From assembly GCF_902729405.1 (NCBI RefSeq), contig NZ_LR746496.1, positions 3,038,001 to 3,102,000 on the forward strand: a DNA stretch of 64,000 nt, written 5' to 3'. This DNA is from Acididesulfobacillus acetoxydans. Its GTDB lineage: Bacteria; Bacillota; Desulfitobacteriia; Desulfitobacteriales; Desulfitobacteriaceae. Under the pieces are notes generated by a model, which searched no databases, had not been told where the DNA came from, and saw nothing but the letters and a program-made list of their open reading frames with translations. Of the stretch, positions 51,536-60,523 are shown in pieces (positions within the stretch are counted from its first letter, which is position 1; each line of letters starts with the position of its first letter). The position numbers were made by a program, and so were the translations under genes.

Positions 51536-53152
51536 CTACTGTGGCAATACTTTGGCGCCGTCCGCCAGGAACGCCTTTTCCCAATTTTCAACGTAAACCC
51601 CTGTTGCCCATTCGGCCATGACAACGCTTTCCCCTGTCCTCAAGCTGATTCTGGCCTCGGGGCTGCCGCTCAGCTGACCTTCTTGCATGGCATAGACGTA
51701 AAGCTTGCTTTTTGTGAGGATGAGAGCCAGATTTCGGTTGGGGGAAGTGAAAGCATCCACCGCATCCGGCACCCGGTCTTTGACCTTCTGCCAACTCAAA
51801 TAAAGCGTATCGTAAAAGATAAGTTTGCCCGGAGGAATCAAGTTTACATTAAAGTCCATATGTGCAGGTTTTCCTTGCCCCCGGTAGTTGATTCTTCCCT
51901 GAAAATACCAATGCCCATTGCGGCGAATTAAACCAAAATCCTGCTCAAAGGGGTCTGCCTCTTGGTCGGAAAAGCCTTCCCGGCTGAGAAGCCGGCTGGC
52001 TTGGGCCCGGGCCGCACTAAAGACGGCCGCACCGCGCTTTCCCGCTAAGTCCGACAGTTTGATGCCGACAGACGAGGAAATTTTGTCAACCGGAAGCAGC
52101 TGCAGATCCTGTTTTGTCCAAGTTCCTCCGCCCTTGGTCCAGGTGCCTTCGCCGTCATTTTCTACCGCAACGTAGTCATTGCCCACGTAATCGATTTTTC
52201 TTTGCAGCGTACCCGCCCTGTCGCTCCACCAGCCGGAATCAAGGGCCGGCTTTTCCTTGCCGGGGGTCTTGGTGGCAACATCATAAGCCAGAAAGACGTC
52301 CTCAGTCCTCGCCGCTTCTTCAACCCAGCGTACCTCCAACTGCCAGAACCCGCTCCGGCGAGGGAAAAAAATGTCCTGACGCTGTAAAACGGGACGAAGT
52401 TTTCCCGCGCCGGACGCGAGCCAGAGAGTGCGATAAACATACTGCCGGCTGGGTTTGCCGTTAAGCATGGCCGTCACGGGCGCACGCAATCCCAACAGAA
52501 CTCCCGATGAAGCGGATGAACTTCCCTCCACAGCCAGGGGGCCCCCGCCGGCTATGGCCGCTATGAGCGGCAAATCCACTTGCGGCGACACTTTTTTCAG
52601 GTAAAGGGCCCTATTCTGGATGAAAGCAATTGCATGGGAAGGATCAATCTCCATGACCTCGACCAGAAAGTTTTCGGCGCTGGACAAGGTAATGACATAG
52701 ACTTCCCGTCCGTTTGGCACCATGGGACTGGAGAGATTGAGATATTTGGACATGAGATAATCCGTGGAGTTGACCCGCTTGATTTTATAGTCGGGATTGT
52801 GCCAGACATATTCACCCAGGGCCGCCACATCCGGCGCGAATTGAGCCGTTTTTCCCACCCAGGTTTGACTGCCGCCTTCTTGCCGGCGGCCGGTCTCCAA
52901 TTCCCGCTTGACGATCCATTCCCCTTGCAGCGGAGACCTGTTATTCGCCGGAGGAACGATTTTCCCGGCTCCTGCCCAGGAAGAGTCCGAACAGCCGCTC
53001 AGCAGAAGTATAGTCACGAGCAGGCCAAGGAGCAGCTTTGTTGGGGCCGGCGTTCGCCTGGCGCGGGATACCTTAAATGCTCCGGCGATCCGACGCTTCC
53101 TCCCGGGGTATACTGATGACGACTTTTGTTCCTGCCGCGAGTTGACTGGCAA
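51536..53152 (-). CDS. Large lipoprotein of unknown function linked to a two-component system
   Basis: Up to 538 residues. A hydrophobic segment LLLGLLVTILLLSGC ends in a lipobox Cys near residue 54. The rest is soluble, mostly beta-rich, with no family I recognise. The start is uncertain: the first possible TTG (53152) lies inside the end of the kinase gene and no better site was found, so translation may be coupled. It probably sits outside the membrane, and the kinase upstream may sense its state or control its amount. Confidence 0.65.
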   Translation of the reverse strand: MPVNSRQEQKSSSVYPGRKRRIAGAFKVSRARRTPAPTKLLLGLLVTILLLSGCSDSSWAGAGKIVPPANNRSPLQGEWIVKRELETGRRQEGGSQTWVGKTAQFAPDVAALGEYVWHNPDYKIKRVNSTDYLMSKYLNLSSPMVPNGREVYVITLSSAENFLVEVMEIDPSHAIAFIQNRALYLKKVSPQVDLPLIAAIAGGGPLAVEGSSSASSGVLLGLRAPVTAMLNGKPSRQYVYRTLWLASGAGKLRPVLQRQDIFFPRRSGFWQLEVRWVEEAARTEDVFLAYDVATKTPGKEKPALDSGWWSDRAGTLQRKIDYVGNDYVAVENDGEGTWTKGGGTWTKQDLQLLPVDKISSSVGIKLSDLAGKRGAAVFSAARAQASRLLSREGFSDQEADPFEQDFGLIRRNGHWYFQGRINYRGQGKPAHMDFNVNLIPPGKLIFYDTLYLSWQKVKDRVPDAVDAFTSPNRNLALILTKSKLYVYAMQEGQLSGSPEARISLRTGESVVMAEWATGVYVENWEKAFLADGAKVLPQ

Positions 53153-54476
53153 TTTCCAATCTGCCTCCCATCAGAGTGACTATTTCCTGACAAATGGAAA
53201 GCCCAATGCCGTTCTTGGAACCCGAACCCCTGCCTTTATAGAATTTCTCTTTAACTTTGGGGAGTTCGTCCACCGCTATCCCGCACCCGGTGTCAGTCAC
53301 GGTGAAGATAAATTCACCTGCCTCCGCTGCCACGCTCAAGGCAACCTGTCCGCCTGCCGGGGTAAAATTAAAGGCGTTGTCCAAGACATTAATGAATACC
53401 TGTTTGAGCCGGTTGGCATCTGTATATAGAACGGGCAAATCTTCCGGATAGCTGACCATAAAGTCTATATTCTCACGGGCCGCCCGGGGCGTCAACTGCT
53501 TCTTGAGGTGTTCCAAGAAATAGGTCATCTCCGTCTCGGTCTTTTGCAGTTTGACCCGGCCGGAGACAAATTTCGAAAAATCCAGGAGTTCCTCCACCAT
53601 AAGGGTAAGGCGCTCACTCTCTTTGGCAATAATACCCAGGCCGTCGTTGAGCGTCTCCTTACCCTGGAAATTCTCGTTCTGCAGGGTGATGGCCCAGCCC
53701 AAGATCGAGGTCAACGGCGTACGCAGTTCATGGGAAACGGAGGAAATAAAGTCGTTTTTAAGTTGTTCTTTCTTAACGATCTCCTGTGCCATGTAGTCGA
53801 GTGTCTCCGAGAGTTTACCTATCTCATCTGAGCGGACTTTCCTGCTCCGGATGCTAAAGTCGCCGGCCGCCATTTTGCGTGCCGCTTCGGTAACTTCTTT
53901 GAGCGGCACAACAATGGTGTTGGCCAGGAAAACACTGATCAGGCCGGCTATCATAATCACGACTAACCCGATGCCGATAAAGACGGAAGCGGTATTTTCC
54001 ACATCTTTATCCACTTCGCGCAATGAGCTGATAAAACGTAAGGCCCCGACGATATTCGGGCCTTCTCGCAGCGGATAAGAAACCGCAACGACCTTTTGCC
54101 CGTTCAAAGTCCCAATCCAGGACCCCGTCCCGCCTTTAAGAGCTTCGCCGATATCCCTGTCCATCACTTTCCCCTGTGGAATCATGCCCAGCGAATCCAT
54201 CACAATCGTCCCGGATTTGTCGACTATCTCTACCTCCGCATTGCTTTGGTTCCAGAAAGCATCGACATTGTAGAGCACGTTCTCTTGCAATGAATTGTCC
54301 GAGAAGTATTTGGCGTAGAGATCGGCGGAAATCTTAATCTGGTTTGTCAGGCTGCTTTCCAGACTTCCGTAAAAGTTCTGGCGCACGGCGTAGATCAACA
54401 GAATTTCCAGGATGGTCACCGTGATGATGATAATGAACATGAAATTGGCAGTCAGCCTCGCCCTGATTCCGTTCAT
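53073..54476 (-). CDS. Membrane sensor histidine kinase
   Basis: 467 residues: membrane helix 1 near 12-32, an extracellular part to about 165, helix 2 near 168-190, HAMP (VPLKEVTEAARKMAAGDFSIR), the phosphorylated His in FISSVSHELRTPLTS near 255, and the ATPase domain with N-box INVLDNAFNF, VTDTGCGIA and GIGLSI. The layout is that of PhoR/ResE-like kinases with a PAS-less outer sensor. It begins directly at the stop codon of the response regulator. Confidence 0.93.
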   Translation of the reverse strand: MNGIRARLTANFMFIIIITVTILEILLIYAVRQNFYGSLESSLTNQIKISADLYAKYFSDNSLQENVLYNVDAFWNQSNAEVEIVDKSGTIVMDSLGMIPQGKVMDRDIGEALKGGTGSWIGTLNGQKVVAVSYPLREGPNIVGALRFISSLREVDKDVENTASVFIGIGLVVIMIAGLISVFLANTIVVPLKEVTEAARKMAAGDFSIRSRKVRSDEIGKLSETLDYMAQEIVKKEQLKNDFISSVSHELRTPLTSILGWAITLQNENFQGKETLNDGLGIIAKESERLTLMVEELLDFSKFVSGRVKLQKTETEMTYFLEHLKKQLTPRAARENIDFMVSYPEDLPVLYTDANRLKQVFINVLDNAFNFTPAGGQVALSVAAEAGEFIFTVTDTGCGIAVDELPKVKEKFYKGRGSGSKNGIGLSICQEIVTLMGGRLEIASQLAAGTKVVISIPREEASDRRSI

Positions 54477-55175
54477 CTATAGCTCCTGCTGCCAGCGGTA
54501 ACCGGAACCCCAAACGGTTTTAATGCGGCAGGGCCGGGAAGGATTGTCTTCAATCTTTTCCCGCAGGCGGCGGATGTGAACATCCAAAGTTTTGGTATCG
54601 CCGAAATAATCCTCACCCCAGACAGAATTTAGCATTTCCTCCCTTTTCAGGGCCTTGCCGGGATTCTCCATAAACACCCTGAGCAAAGAAAACTCGATGG
54701 GCGTCAGGTCGATCTCCAGATCCTCTTTAAAAACTTTGTTGGCCGGGATATTCAAACGGATATTTCCGCACACAAGGATGTCTCCGCCTTCCTTGGCACC
54801 CGCAGTGCGCCGCAAAATGGCCTTGATCCTGGCGATAAGTTCAAGTGGGTTGAAGGGTTTGACCATATAATCGTCAGCCCCAAGTTCTAAGCCCAGAATC
54901 TTGTCGGTATCTAAACCCTTGGCCGTGAGCACGAGCACAAAGATATCCGAAAATGCCTCGCGAATCTTTTGACAAACCTCTAAGCCGCCTATTCCCGGCA
55001 GCATGAGATCGAGCACGACCACTTTCGGCTGAAAACTGTCCAGCAGACGCAAGGCCTCTTCCCCGCTGCCGGCCTCGCTTACCGTAAACCCTGCCGCATT
55101 CAGATTCAGCGTTATGAACCGGCGAATGGGCTCTTCATCCTCAACGACCAGAATCCTGGGCTTGAATTCCCTCAT
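54477..55175 (-). CDS. OmpR/PhoB-type response regulator
   Basis: 232 residues: receiver domain with acidic pocket VVEDEEPIRRF, phospho-Asp in VVVLDLMLPG and Lys in YMVKPFNP, and a winged-helix DNA-binding domain with LTPIEFSLLRVFMENPGKALKREEML and VDVHIRRLREKI-like DVHIRRLREKIED. The ATG at 55175 is chosen with GGAGGT six bases before it. Its gene is the first of a regulator-kinase-lipoprotein operon. Confidence 0.94.
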   Translation of the reverse strand: MREFKPRILVVEDEEPIRRFITLNLNAAGFTVSEAGSGEEALRLLDSFQPKVVVLDLMLPGIGGLEVCQKIREAFSDIFVLVLTAKGLDTDKILGLELGADDYMVKPFNPLELIARIKAILRRTAGAKEGGDILVCGNIRLNIPANKVFKEDLEIDLTPIEFSLLRVFMENPGKALKREEMLNSVWGEDYFGDTKTLDVHIRRLREKIEDNPSRPCRIKTVWGSGYRWQQEL

Positions 55176-55302
55176 CAAATACCTCCACCTTCCCAGATAG
55201 TGAACATGTCATAGCTGACGGCGGTCATCTGTTGGCCGCTGCAATTATCCAGCTTCTATTGTAAGCCATGGAGAGCATTTTGCGGGAATTTGTTTGCGGA
55301 TG

Positions 55303-55343
55303 TATCCAAGCGTGAGACTCCCGGTTCTGCAAGTGGGAGCAAG
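55303..55343. repeat. Dispersed GTGAGACTCCC-type hairpin, second copy
   Basis: TATCCAAGCGTGAGACTCCC followed by GGTTCTGCAAGTGGGAG: the same head and stem as at 19238-19284 but the outer part of the right arm has changed. Confidence 0.6.
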
Positions 55344-55349
55344 TGTTAT

Positions 55350-55478
55350 TCACGGCGCCTTTTCCAAGGATACCCTGACCCCGTCTTCGTCTCTCCTTTT
55401 CGAGGCCATAATAATGTAGCACAGTCCGTAGCCCAACAAAGAAAATAAAGAAGCGGTGAGAAAAAATCCAAGGCTCAT
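55350..55478 (-). CDS. 42-residue membrane protein upstream of the two-component operon
   Basis: The frame MSLGFFLTASLFSLLGYGLC continues through YIIMASKRRDEDG to a TGA. It has one membrane helix (about residues 3-24) and a charged tail (KRRDED), a typical single-span small protein. No strong ribosome site is visible (GGGTG ten bases upstream). It lies 175 bases before the response regulator on the same strand and could modulate the kinase or a transporter, as many small membrane proteins do; this is inference. Confidence 0.45.
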   Translation of the reverse strand: MSLGFFLTASLFSLLGYGLCYIIMASKRRDEDGVRVSLEKAP

Positions 55479-55736
55479 AACGGCACCCGGCCTTTAGACA
55501 GATAAAGCGGTAAAAACACCGGACTTACAGGCTCTTATGGGCTGTACCGCCGCCCTGCTCCCAGAGCTGTCCCTCCGATCCCTTACGGCTCCGCTGCCGC
55601 CAACCGGGCTTTTCACTCCTTTCTTCTTCGAAGCTCAGGAATTGATCTTCCTTCCAACCGGTTTTCGTCATCCTTAGAATACACCGAAAACCTTAAGAAT
55701 TTTTTACAGAATGCTTAAATAAAGGTTACAAAAATA
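55479..55736. other. Gap between small membrane gene and tandem hairpins
   Basis: No gene is seen. The part next to the repeat array is AT-rich (TTAAGAATTTTTTACAG and similar). Confidence 0.4.
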
Positions 55737-55973
55737 TTAAAGAAAACTCGGCAGGCCCGAAGGGGCTGACGCAAGTTTTCTTAATCCTACGGAACATCTG
55801 CACTGTTATGGAGGATTAAAGAAAACTCGGCAGGCCCGAAGGGGCTGACGCAAGTTTTCTTAATCCTACGGAACATCTGCACTGTTATGGAGGGTTAAAG
55901 AAAACTCGGCAGGCCCGAAGGGGCTGACGCAAGTTTTCTTAATCCTACGGAACATCTGCACTGTTATGGAGGA
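55737..55973. repeat. Three tandem 79-bp hairpin units
   Basis: Units start TTAAAGAAAACTCGG at 55737, 55816 and 55895 and are nearly identical (one base differs in unit 2). In each, AAGAAAACT pairs with AGTTTTCTT, and an inner GGCCCGAAGGGGC forms a second stem. A related single hairpin lies at 14742-14801. The array is downstream of htrA on the minus strand and may serve as a stacked terminator. Confidence 0.92.
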
Positions 55974-56047
55974 TTAAAAGAAAAAGAAAGGGCCAACCTC
56001 ACTGGGGCCGGCCCCTCACTCATTTAGACCCGTCTTATCACTTAGAG

Positions 56048-57883
56048 TTAACCTTGCCCATTGGAGCTGATTTGACCCAGAGTCACTTGAGCCTGTTTCG
56101 TCTGCCCGTTGCGAATGAAGGTTACCGTCACCCTGTCTCCAACCTTATATTGATAGAGGTCGTGTACGAGATCCGCCGAATTCTGCACAGGCGCGTTGTT
56201 GACCTTGGTAATCACATCTCCGCGTTTAAGGCCGGCTTTTGCCGCCGGGCCATTGGCGCTGACCCCGGCAATGTAGGCCCCCTGAGGCAGGTTGTTGCTT
56301 TGGGCATAACTGTCATACTGATCATTGATGGTTACCAGGAGAGCGGGATGGGTCGCAACCCCCGTCTTAATCAATTGCTCGATCGTGGGCAAGGCGTCGG
56401 AAATCGGAATCGCAAAGCCCATACCTTCGAAGCCCGGCTGAGCGTATTTGGCAGAGTTAATCCCGATCACCTTCCCTTGATAATCCACCAAGGGGCCGCC
56501 GCTGTTGCCCGGATTGATGGCCGCGTCCGTTTGAATTAAGTTAAAGCTGTCTTCACCCTGAAGGTTAAGCACCCGATTCGTGGCCGAAACCACTCCGGTA
56601 GTAACGGAACGGGCAAATTCATTCCCGCCGGGATTGCCAATCGCCACAACCGGTTCTCCCACCTGCAGTTTCGAGGAATCCCCCAGGCGAACGGCCGTCA
56701 GACCCTTGGCAGCCGGAATCTGCAGCACGGCCAAATCTGTACGCGGATCAGCCCCAACCACCCTGGCCACAAGGTTCTTGCCATTGCTCAGACTGACAAC
56801 AATTTTCTGCGCCCCGGCAATCACGTGATTGTTGGTCACGATGTACCCTTTCTGAGCATTGATAATAAATCCTGATCCGCTGCCTATTTCTTGCAAGCCT
56901 GAACTGGAATTACCGAAATAATTCTGACTGGCCTGGTAGTTCGCTATCCCGACGACTGCGGGAGCTAGGTTTTTTGCGATCTGCTCTACGGGGAAACTAG
57001 TTTGACCGGGGTTAACGACCGGCGTCACTTGTGCCGAAGACTGAGCTGTCAAAGGCAGGTCACCGCCGTTAAACCCGGAAGTAAAAAGCAGGGCTGCCGC
57101 TCCGCCCCCCATGGCGCTGAGGAGGCAAAGACCCGCCACCACGGCGACGATCCGTTTGCCGGATCCCTTCTTAGTCCGGGGCCGCACCGTTCCCCCACCA
57201 CCGGGCACTGCAGCGGCCGGGTTCGGAGAGGCTTGTCCCGCTCCCGACCCACCGGCACCTGCCCAGGCGGAACCGCTTCCCGGGGCGTTACTCCAACCCG
57301 CCGGCGCAGGACCGCTTCCGGGATCGGTACCCTGACTTTCCGGCGGAAAACCGCTGCCCAAGGCCTTACTCCAACTTTCCGCAGCGGAACTGCTTCCCGG
57401 AGCGCTACTTTGACCTTCCGGCGCGGCTTTGCTTCTGGAGCCGGTACTCTGACTTGCAGCCGCGGGCGCTTGTTCTCCCGACATGCCTGGGACGTCGGAG
57501 CGAACCACTCCATATCCCTGACCCACTAACGTTTGGTTTAAGTCTTCCGGCTGCGGCCCGCCAGTGTTCATAGGAAACCCAGGGCTGGTGTTCTCCCCTA
57601 TGGAAGTCCCCTCTGACGGCGCCGCCCCTCCGTTCTGTGGATACCCTCCGTTCTGCGCATACCCTCCGCTCTCCGGATACCCTCCGTTCTGCGAAGACCC
57701 CCCATTCTGCGAAGACCCCCCGCTCTCTGGATACCCTCCGTTCGCCGGCCGCTGCGACGGCGCGAAACCGGGCGAGAACTCTCCCGGCCGCTCCTGTTCC
57801 CCGCCAATCCGCTCTTGTTCCCCGCCAATCCCTTTCTTCTCACTCGTATCATTGGCCGGGGTCAAGTTCATTTCGTTATCCAT
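56048..57883 (-). CDS. HtrA/DegP-like membrane serine protease with PDZ domain
   Basis: 611 residues. The first 260 are cytoplasmic and disordered, with many GGYPESGG/GGSSQNGG repeats and then Ser/Ala/Gly/Pro-rich sequence. A membrane helix follows (VAVVAGLCLLSAMGGGAAALLF). The outer trypsin-like domain has His in VTNNHVIAG, Asp in DPRTDLAVLQI and Ser in PGNSGGPL. A C-terminal PDZ domain (GAYIAGVSANGPAAKAGLKRGDVI) binds substrates. It degrades misfolded proteins at the cell surface. TAGGAGGT precedes the ATG at 57883. The N-terminal extension is far longer than the 50-100 residues usual in HtrA. Confidence 0.93.
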   Translation of the reverse strand: MDNEMNLTPANDTSEKKGIGGEQERIGGEQERPGEFSPGFAPSQRPANGGYPESGGSSQNGGSSQNGGYPESGGYAQNGGYPQNGGAAPSEGTSIGENTSPGFPMNTGGPQPEDLNQTLVGQGYGVVRSDVPGMSGEQAPAAASQSTGSRSKAAPEGQSSAPGSSSAAESWSKALGSGFPPESQGTDPGSGPAPAGWSNAPGSGSAWAGAGGSGAGQASPNPAAAVPGGGGTVRPRTKKGSGKRIVAVVAGLCLLSAMGGGAAALLFTSGFNGGDLPLTAQSSAQVTPVVNPGQTSFPVEQIAKNLAPAVVGIANYQASQNYFGNSSSGLQEIGSGSGFIINAQKGYIVTNNHVIAGAQKIVVSLSNGKNLVARVVGADPRTDLAVLQIPAAKGLTAVRLGDSSKLQVGEPVVAIGNPGGNEFARSVTTGVVSATNRVLNLQGEDSFNLIQTDAAINPGNSGGPLVDYQGKVIGINSAKYAQPGFEGMGFAIPISDALPTIEQLIKTGVATHPALLVTINDQYDSYAQSNNLPQGAYIAGVSANGPAAKAGLKRGDVITKVNNAPVQNSADLVHDLYQYKVGDRVTVTFIRNGQTKQAQVTLGQISSNGQG

Positions 57884-58294
57884 AACCTAACCTCCTATGC
57901 GAAATTTCTTCAGCCATTAATGCGGCTGTGCTTTAATTGATACAATAAGGATAACGAAAATTTGTGGCCTTAGCAGGTGTTTTCTGTGAAAATTTTTTGA
58001 GGTTTTTGCTAAAAATCACGACCTGACTCCATGATTCTGGGATCCTCCGAACACGAAGGCCAAACGCTGTTCCAGGTTTTCAGCAGCAGAGGGAGTCTCA
58101 CGCTTGCATGAAGTACAGGATATAAGTCAAGAGGACTGCCCGTCCTCAGCAGTCCTCTTGTATTTCCGTGTTCCAGATTCGGCACCGTGTCTCGGGTATC
58201 GTGTTTCAGTAACCGTGCGTATTTCGGTTAACCGTATTTCAGTAATCGTGCCCCTAAACGAGTGCATTTTTAAAATGATCGTATCGTTTCCTTT
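57884..58294. other. Gap between acs and htrA
   Basis: It holds the acs terminator (58128-58160), a half copy of the GTGAGACTCCC element on the minus strand (58091-58105) and a short degenerate repeat of GTATTTC(A/G)G near 58190-58250. No gene is seen. Confidence 0.5.
58128..58160 (-). terminator. Hairpin terminator after the acyl-CoA synthetase gene
   Basis: CAAGAGGACTGC and GCAGTCCTCTTG form a perfect 12-bp stem with a nine-base loop, 135 bases after the stop codon. No long U tract follows. Confidence 0.6.
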
Positions 58295-59953
58295 CTACTG
58301 AGATGAAGAGGCGGGGCGCTTATATCCTTCCCATTCTCTTCTTCTCAGCTCCACCCTGCGAATCTTGCCGCTTACCGTTTTAGGCAGGGCGCTCACGAAC
58401 TCAATTTTGCGCGGATACTTGTACGGTGCGGTGACGTGCTTGACATATTCCTGAAGTTCTTTTTTCAGCTCTTCACTGGCTTCATAGCCGGGAGCCAGGA
58501 TGACAAAGGCTTTCACGACCTCCCCCCGAAGGTCGTCGGGGCTGGAGACAACTGCCGACTCGGCAACGGCGGGGTGCTCCAAAATGGCGCTTTCCACCTC
58601 AAACGGCCCAATCCGGTAACCCGAGGTTAAAATGACATCATCGGAACGCCCGACAAACCAGAAGTATCCGTCCCGATCACGGTAAGCCCGGTCCCCGGTT
58701 AGGTACCAGTCGCCGCGATAGGTGGACGCGGTCCGCTCCGGGTCGCCAAAATACTCTTTAAAGAGACCGACCGGGCGAACAGGCTTCACCCGAATGGCCA
58801 CGTCACCCTCTTCGTCCGCCGCGGCTATATTCCCTTCCCGGTCAACAACCTGCACATCGAATCCCGGCGTCGGCTTGCCCATGGAGCCGAAGCGGGGCTC
58901 GAAATAGGGGAAATTGCCCAGAACCAAAACCGTTTCCGTTTGCCCATAACCGTCTCTGATGACGAGGCCGGTCGCCTCCCGCCAAACCTTGATCACTTCG
59001 GGGTTTAAAGGCTCACCCGCTCCGACACAGTGACGAAGCGCGGGGAATTTATATTGCTTTAAATCTTCCAGCACCAGCATACGGTAGTTCGTCGGCGCTC
59101 CGCAGAGGGTTGTAATGGGGTACTGTTGCAAAAGTTCCAACGTCTTCTTGGGATCAAAGCGGCTGGAATGATGAACAAAGATAGCCGCGCCCATGTTCCA
59201 GGGGCCAAAAATGCTGCTCCAGGCGGCTTTGGCCCAGCCGGTATCGCTCAGGTTCCAGTGCACATCGTTCGGACCCAGATCAAGCCAGTATTTTCCTGTC
59301 ACCAGGTGGCCGTAAGGATAAGAAGCGTGGGTATGGACGGTCATCTTCGGATAACCCACGGTCCCAGACGTAAAATACATGAGGGCGTTTTCGTCACTCC
59401 GGGTATTTGCCGCTTCAAACTCAGAAGAAGCTACGGCCAAAGCCTCGTCGTAATTCACCCAGCCTTCGCGCCGGGCGGCCACAATCACTTTCACCCGCAG
59501 CGAAGGGCAGTCGGCCAAAACCTCTTCCAGTTTGGGCGCGTTCTCTTCGTCGGTAATGAAAGCCGCGGCCTGGGACGCTTGCACCCTAAATTGGATATCT
59601 TTCGCCGTCAGCTGGGTGGTACCCGGAGCAATCACGGCGCCCAGGCGCAGGGCACCGATAAAGATCTCCCACCACTCCGCATAGCGGGGCAAGATAACCA
59701 TCATGATCTCCCCCCGCTGAATCCCCATAGCCTGCATCGCGCTGGCAAAGCGCTTGGAATTCTCGCTGATCTCCCGGAAAGTCTTTTTCACTTCCCTGCC
59801 GGCATCGTCAACCCACCAGAGTGCCAGTTTCTCCGGTGTTTCAGCCCAGTGATCGATCACGTCACGGGCAAAATTAAAATACTCACCCACATCCCATTTG
59901 AAATCCCGGTGCACCTCTTCATAGGTCGGGCCAGACTGCGAATCCTCCGCCAC
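58295..59953 (-). CDS. AMP-forming acyl-CoA synthetase (medium-chain/AcsM type)
   Basis: 552 residues from the GTG at 59953, which has GAAGGAGGG seven bases upstream; a longer frame to 60022 has no site. ANL-superfamily motifs are YFTSGTVGYPKMTVHTHAS (AMP-binding P-loop), IRDGYGQTETV, WYLTGDRAYRDRDGYFWFVGRSDDVILTSGYRIGPFEVE and the C-terminal catalytic Lys in PKTVSGKIRRVELR. It couples ATP cleavage to formation of an acyl-CoA, probably from medium-chain or aryl acids. It stands alone. Confidence 0.9.
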   Translation of the reverse strand: MAEDSQSGPTYEEVHRDFKWDVGEYFNFARDVIDHWAETPEKLALWWVDDAGREVKKTFREISENSKRFASAMQAMGIQRGEIMMVILPRYAEWWEIFIGALRLGAVIAPGTTQLTAKDIQFRVQASQAAAFITDEENAPKLEEVLADCPSLRVKVIVAARREGWVNYDEALAVASSEFEAANTRSDENALMYFTSGTVGYPKMTVHTHASYPYGHLVTGKYWLDLGPNDVHWNLSDTGWAKAAWSSIFGPWNMGAAIFVHHSSRFDPKKTLELLQQYPITTLCGAPTNYRMLVLEDLKQYKFPALRHCVGAGEPLNPEVIKVWREATGLVIRDGYGQTETVLVLGNFPYFEPRFGSMGKPTPGFDVQVVDREGNIAAADEEGDVAIRVKPVRPVGLFKEYFGDPERTASTYRGDWYLTGDRAYRDRDGYFWFVGRSDDVILTSGYRIGPFEVESAILEHPAVAESAVVSSPDDLRGEVVKAFVILAPGYEASEELKKELQEYVKHVTAPYKYPRKIEFVSALPKTVSGKIRRVELRRREWEGYKRPASSSQ

Positions 59954-60121
59954 CGGACATCCCTCCTTCACTTTCCGCATCTTAGTCTCGAACAGCCTTT
60001 GCCGATGTTGCATTCGCTCCATTTAGTATTCGCCGGGCGCGAAGGAATTCCTGCTAATATTGCGATTCTTGCCACTCTTCTCTACTCTTGGGCCAGGCTC
60101 ACCGGACCGCCGGACCCGGTC

Positions 60122-60150
60122 TTGACAAGAAAGTTTTCTCCCACTATACT
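60122..60150 (+). promoter_or_regulatory. SigA-type promoter of the metA leader
   Basis: TTGACA, exactly 17 bases, TATACT: almost consensus. Transcription would begin about 60158, some 65 bases before the S-box aptamer. Confidence 0.85.
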
Positions 60151-60222
60151 ATTCCTGTTGCACATACACTTGGACCTCAGTGTCAAGTGTTCTATAAAAG
60201 AGGAAAGTTAAATTCATAGATC

Positions 60223-60324
60223 CTCATCAAGAGCGGCTGAGGGACTGGCCCGATGAAGCCCGGCAACCGGCAGATTCACTGCGGAGGTGCCAATTCCTGC
60301 AAGGCACTGTCCTTGAGAGATGAG
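60223..60324 (+). ncRNA. S-box (SAM-I) riboswitch aptamer
   Basis: P1 arms CTCATC and GATGAG enclose the S-box core: AAGAGCGGCTGAGGGACTGG, CCCGATGAAGCCCGGCAACC and GGTGCCAATTCCTGC. It binds S-adenosylmethionine and lowers expression of methionine genes; metA follows. The expected anti-terminator/terminator pair is not obvious downstream (see the long hairpin at 60342). Confidence 0.95.
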
Positions 60325-60341
60325 AGAGGCGTATCCGCTAT

Positions 60342-60383
60342 GCGTAAAGAAAATCTCTTCTCTCGAAGAGATTTTCTTTACGC
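60342..60383 (+). repeat. 19-bp perfect inverted repeat between S-box and metA
   Basis: GCGTAAAGAAAATCTCTTC and its exact complement surround TCTC. It stands where the riboswitch terminator is normally found, but the 3' arm is U-rich itself and no U tract follows. It may be the terminator in unusual form or an inserted palindrome. Confidence 0.8.
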
Positions 60384-60523
60384 TTTCGCCGCCCGGCGGT
60401 AACTTGCCTGAGCCTGAAAATTGCCGCCACCCCGCCACGGAGCGAACCGTGTGGGGCAGCAAAAACCGAGGTTCCGAAAATTACGGGAAGATTTTCAAAT
60501 AGAGTAGAACGGGGGTAAAAGAC

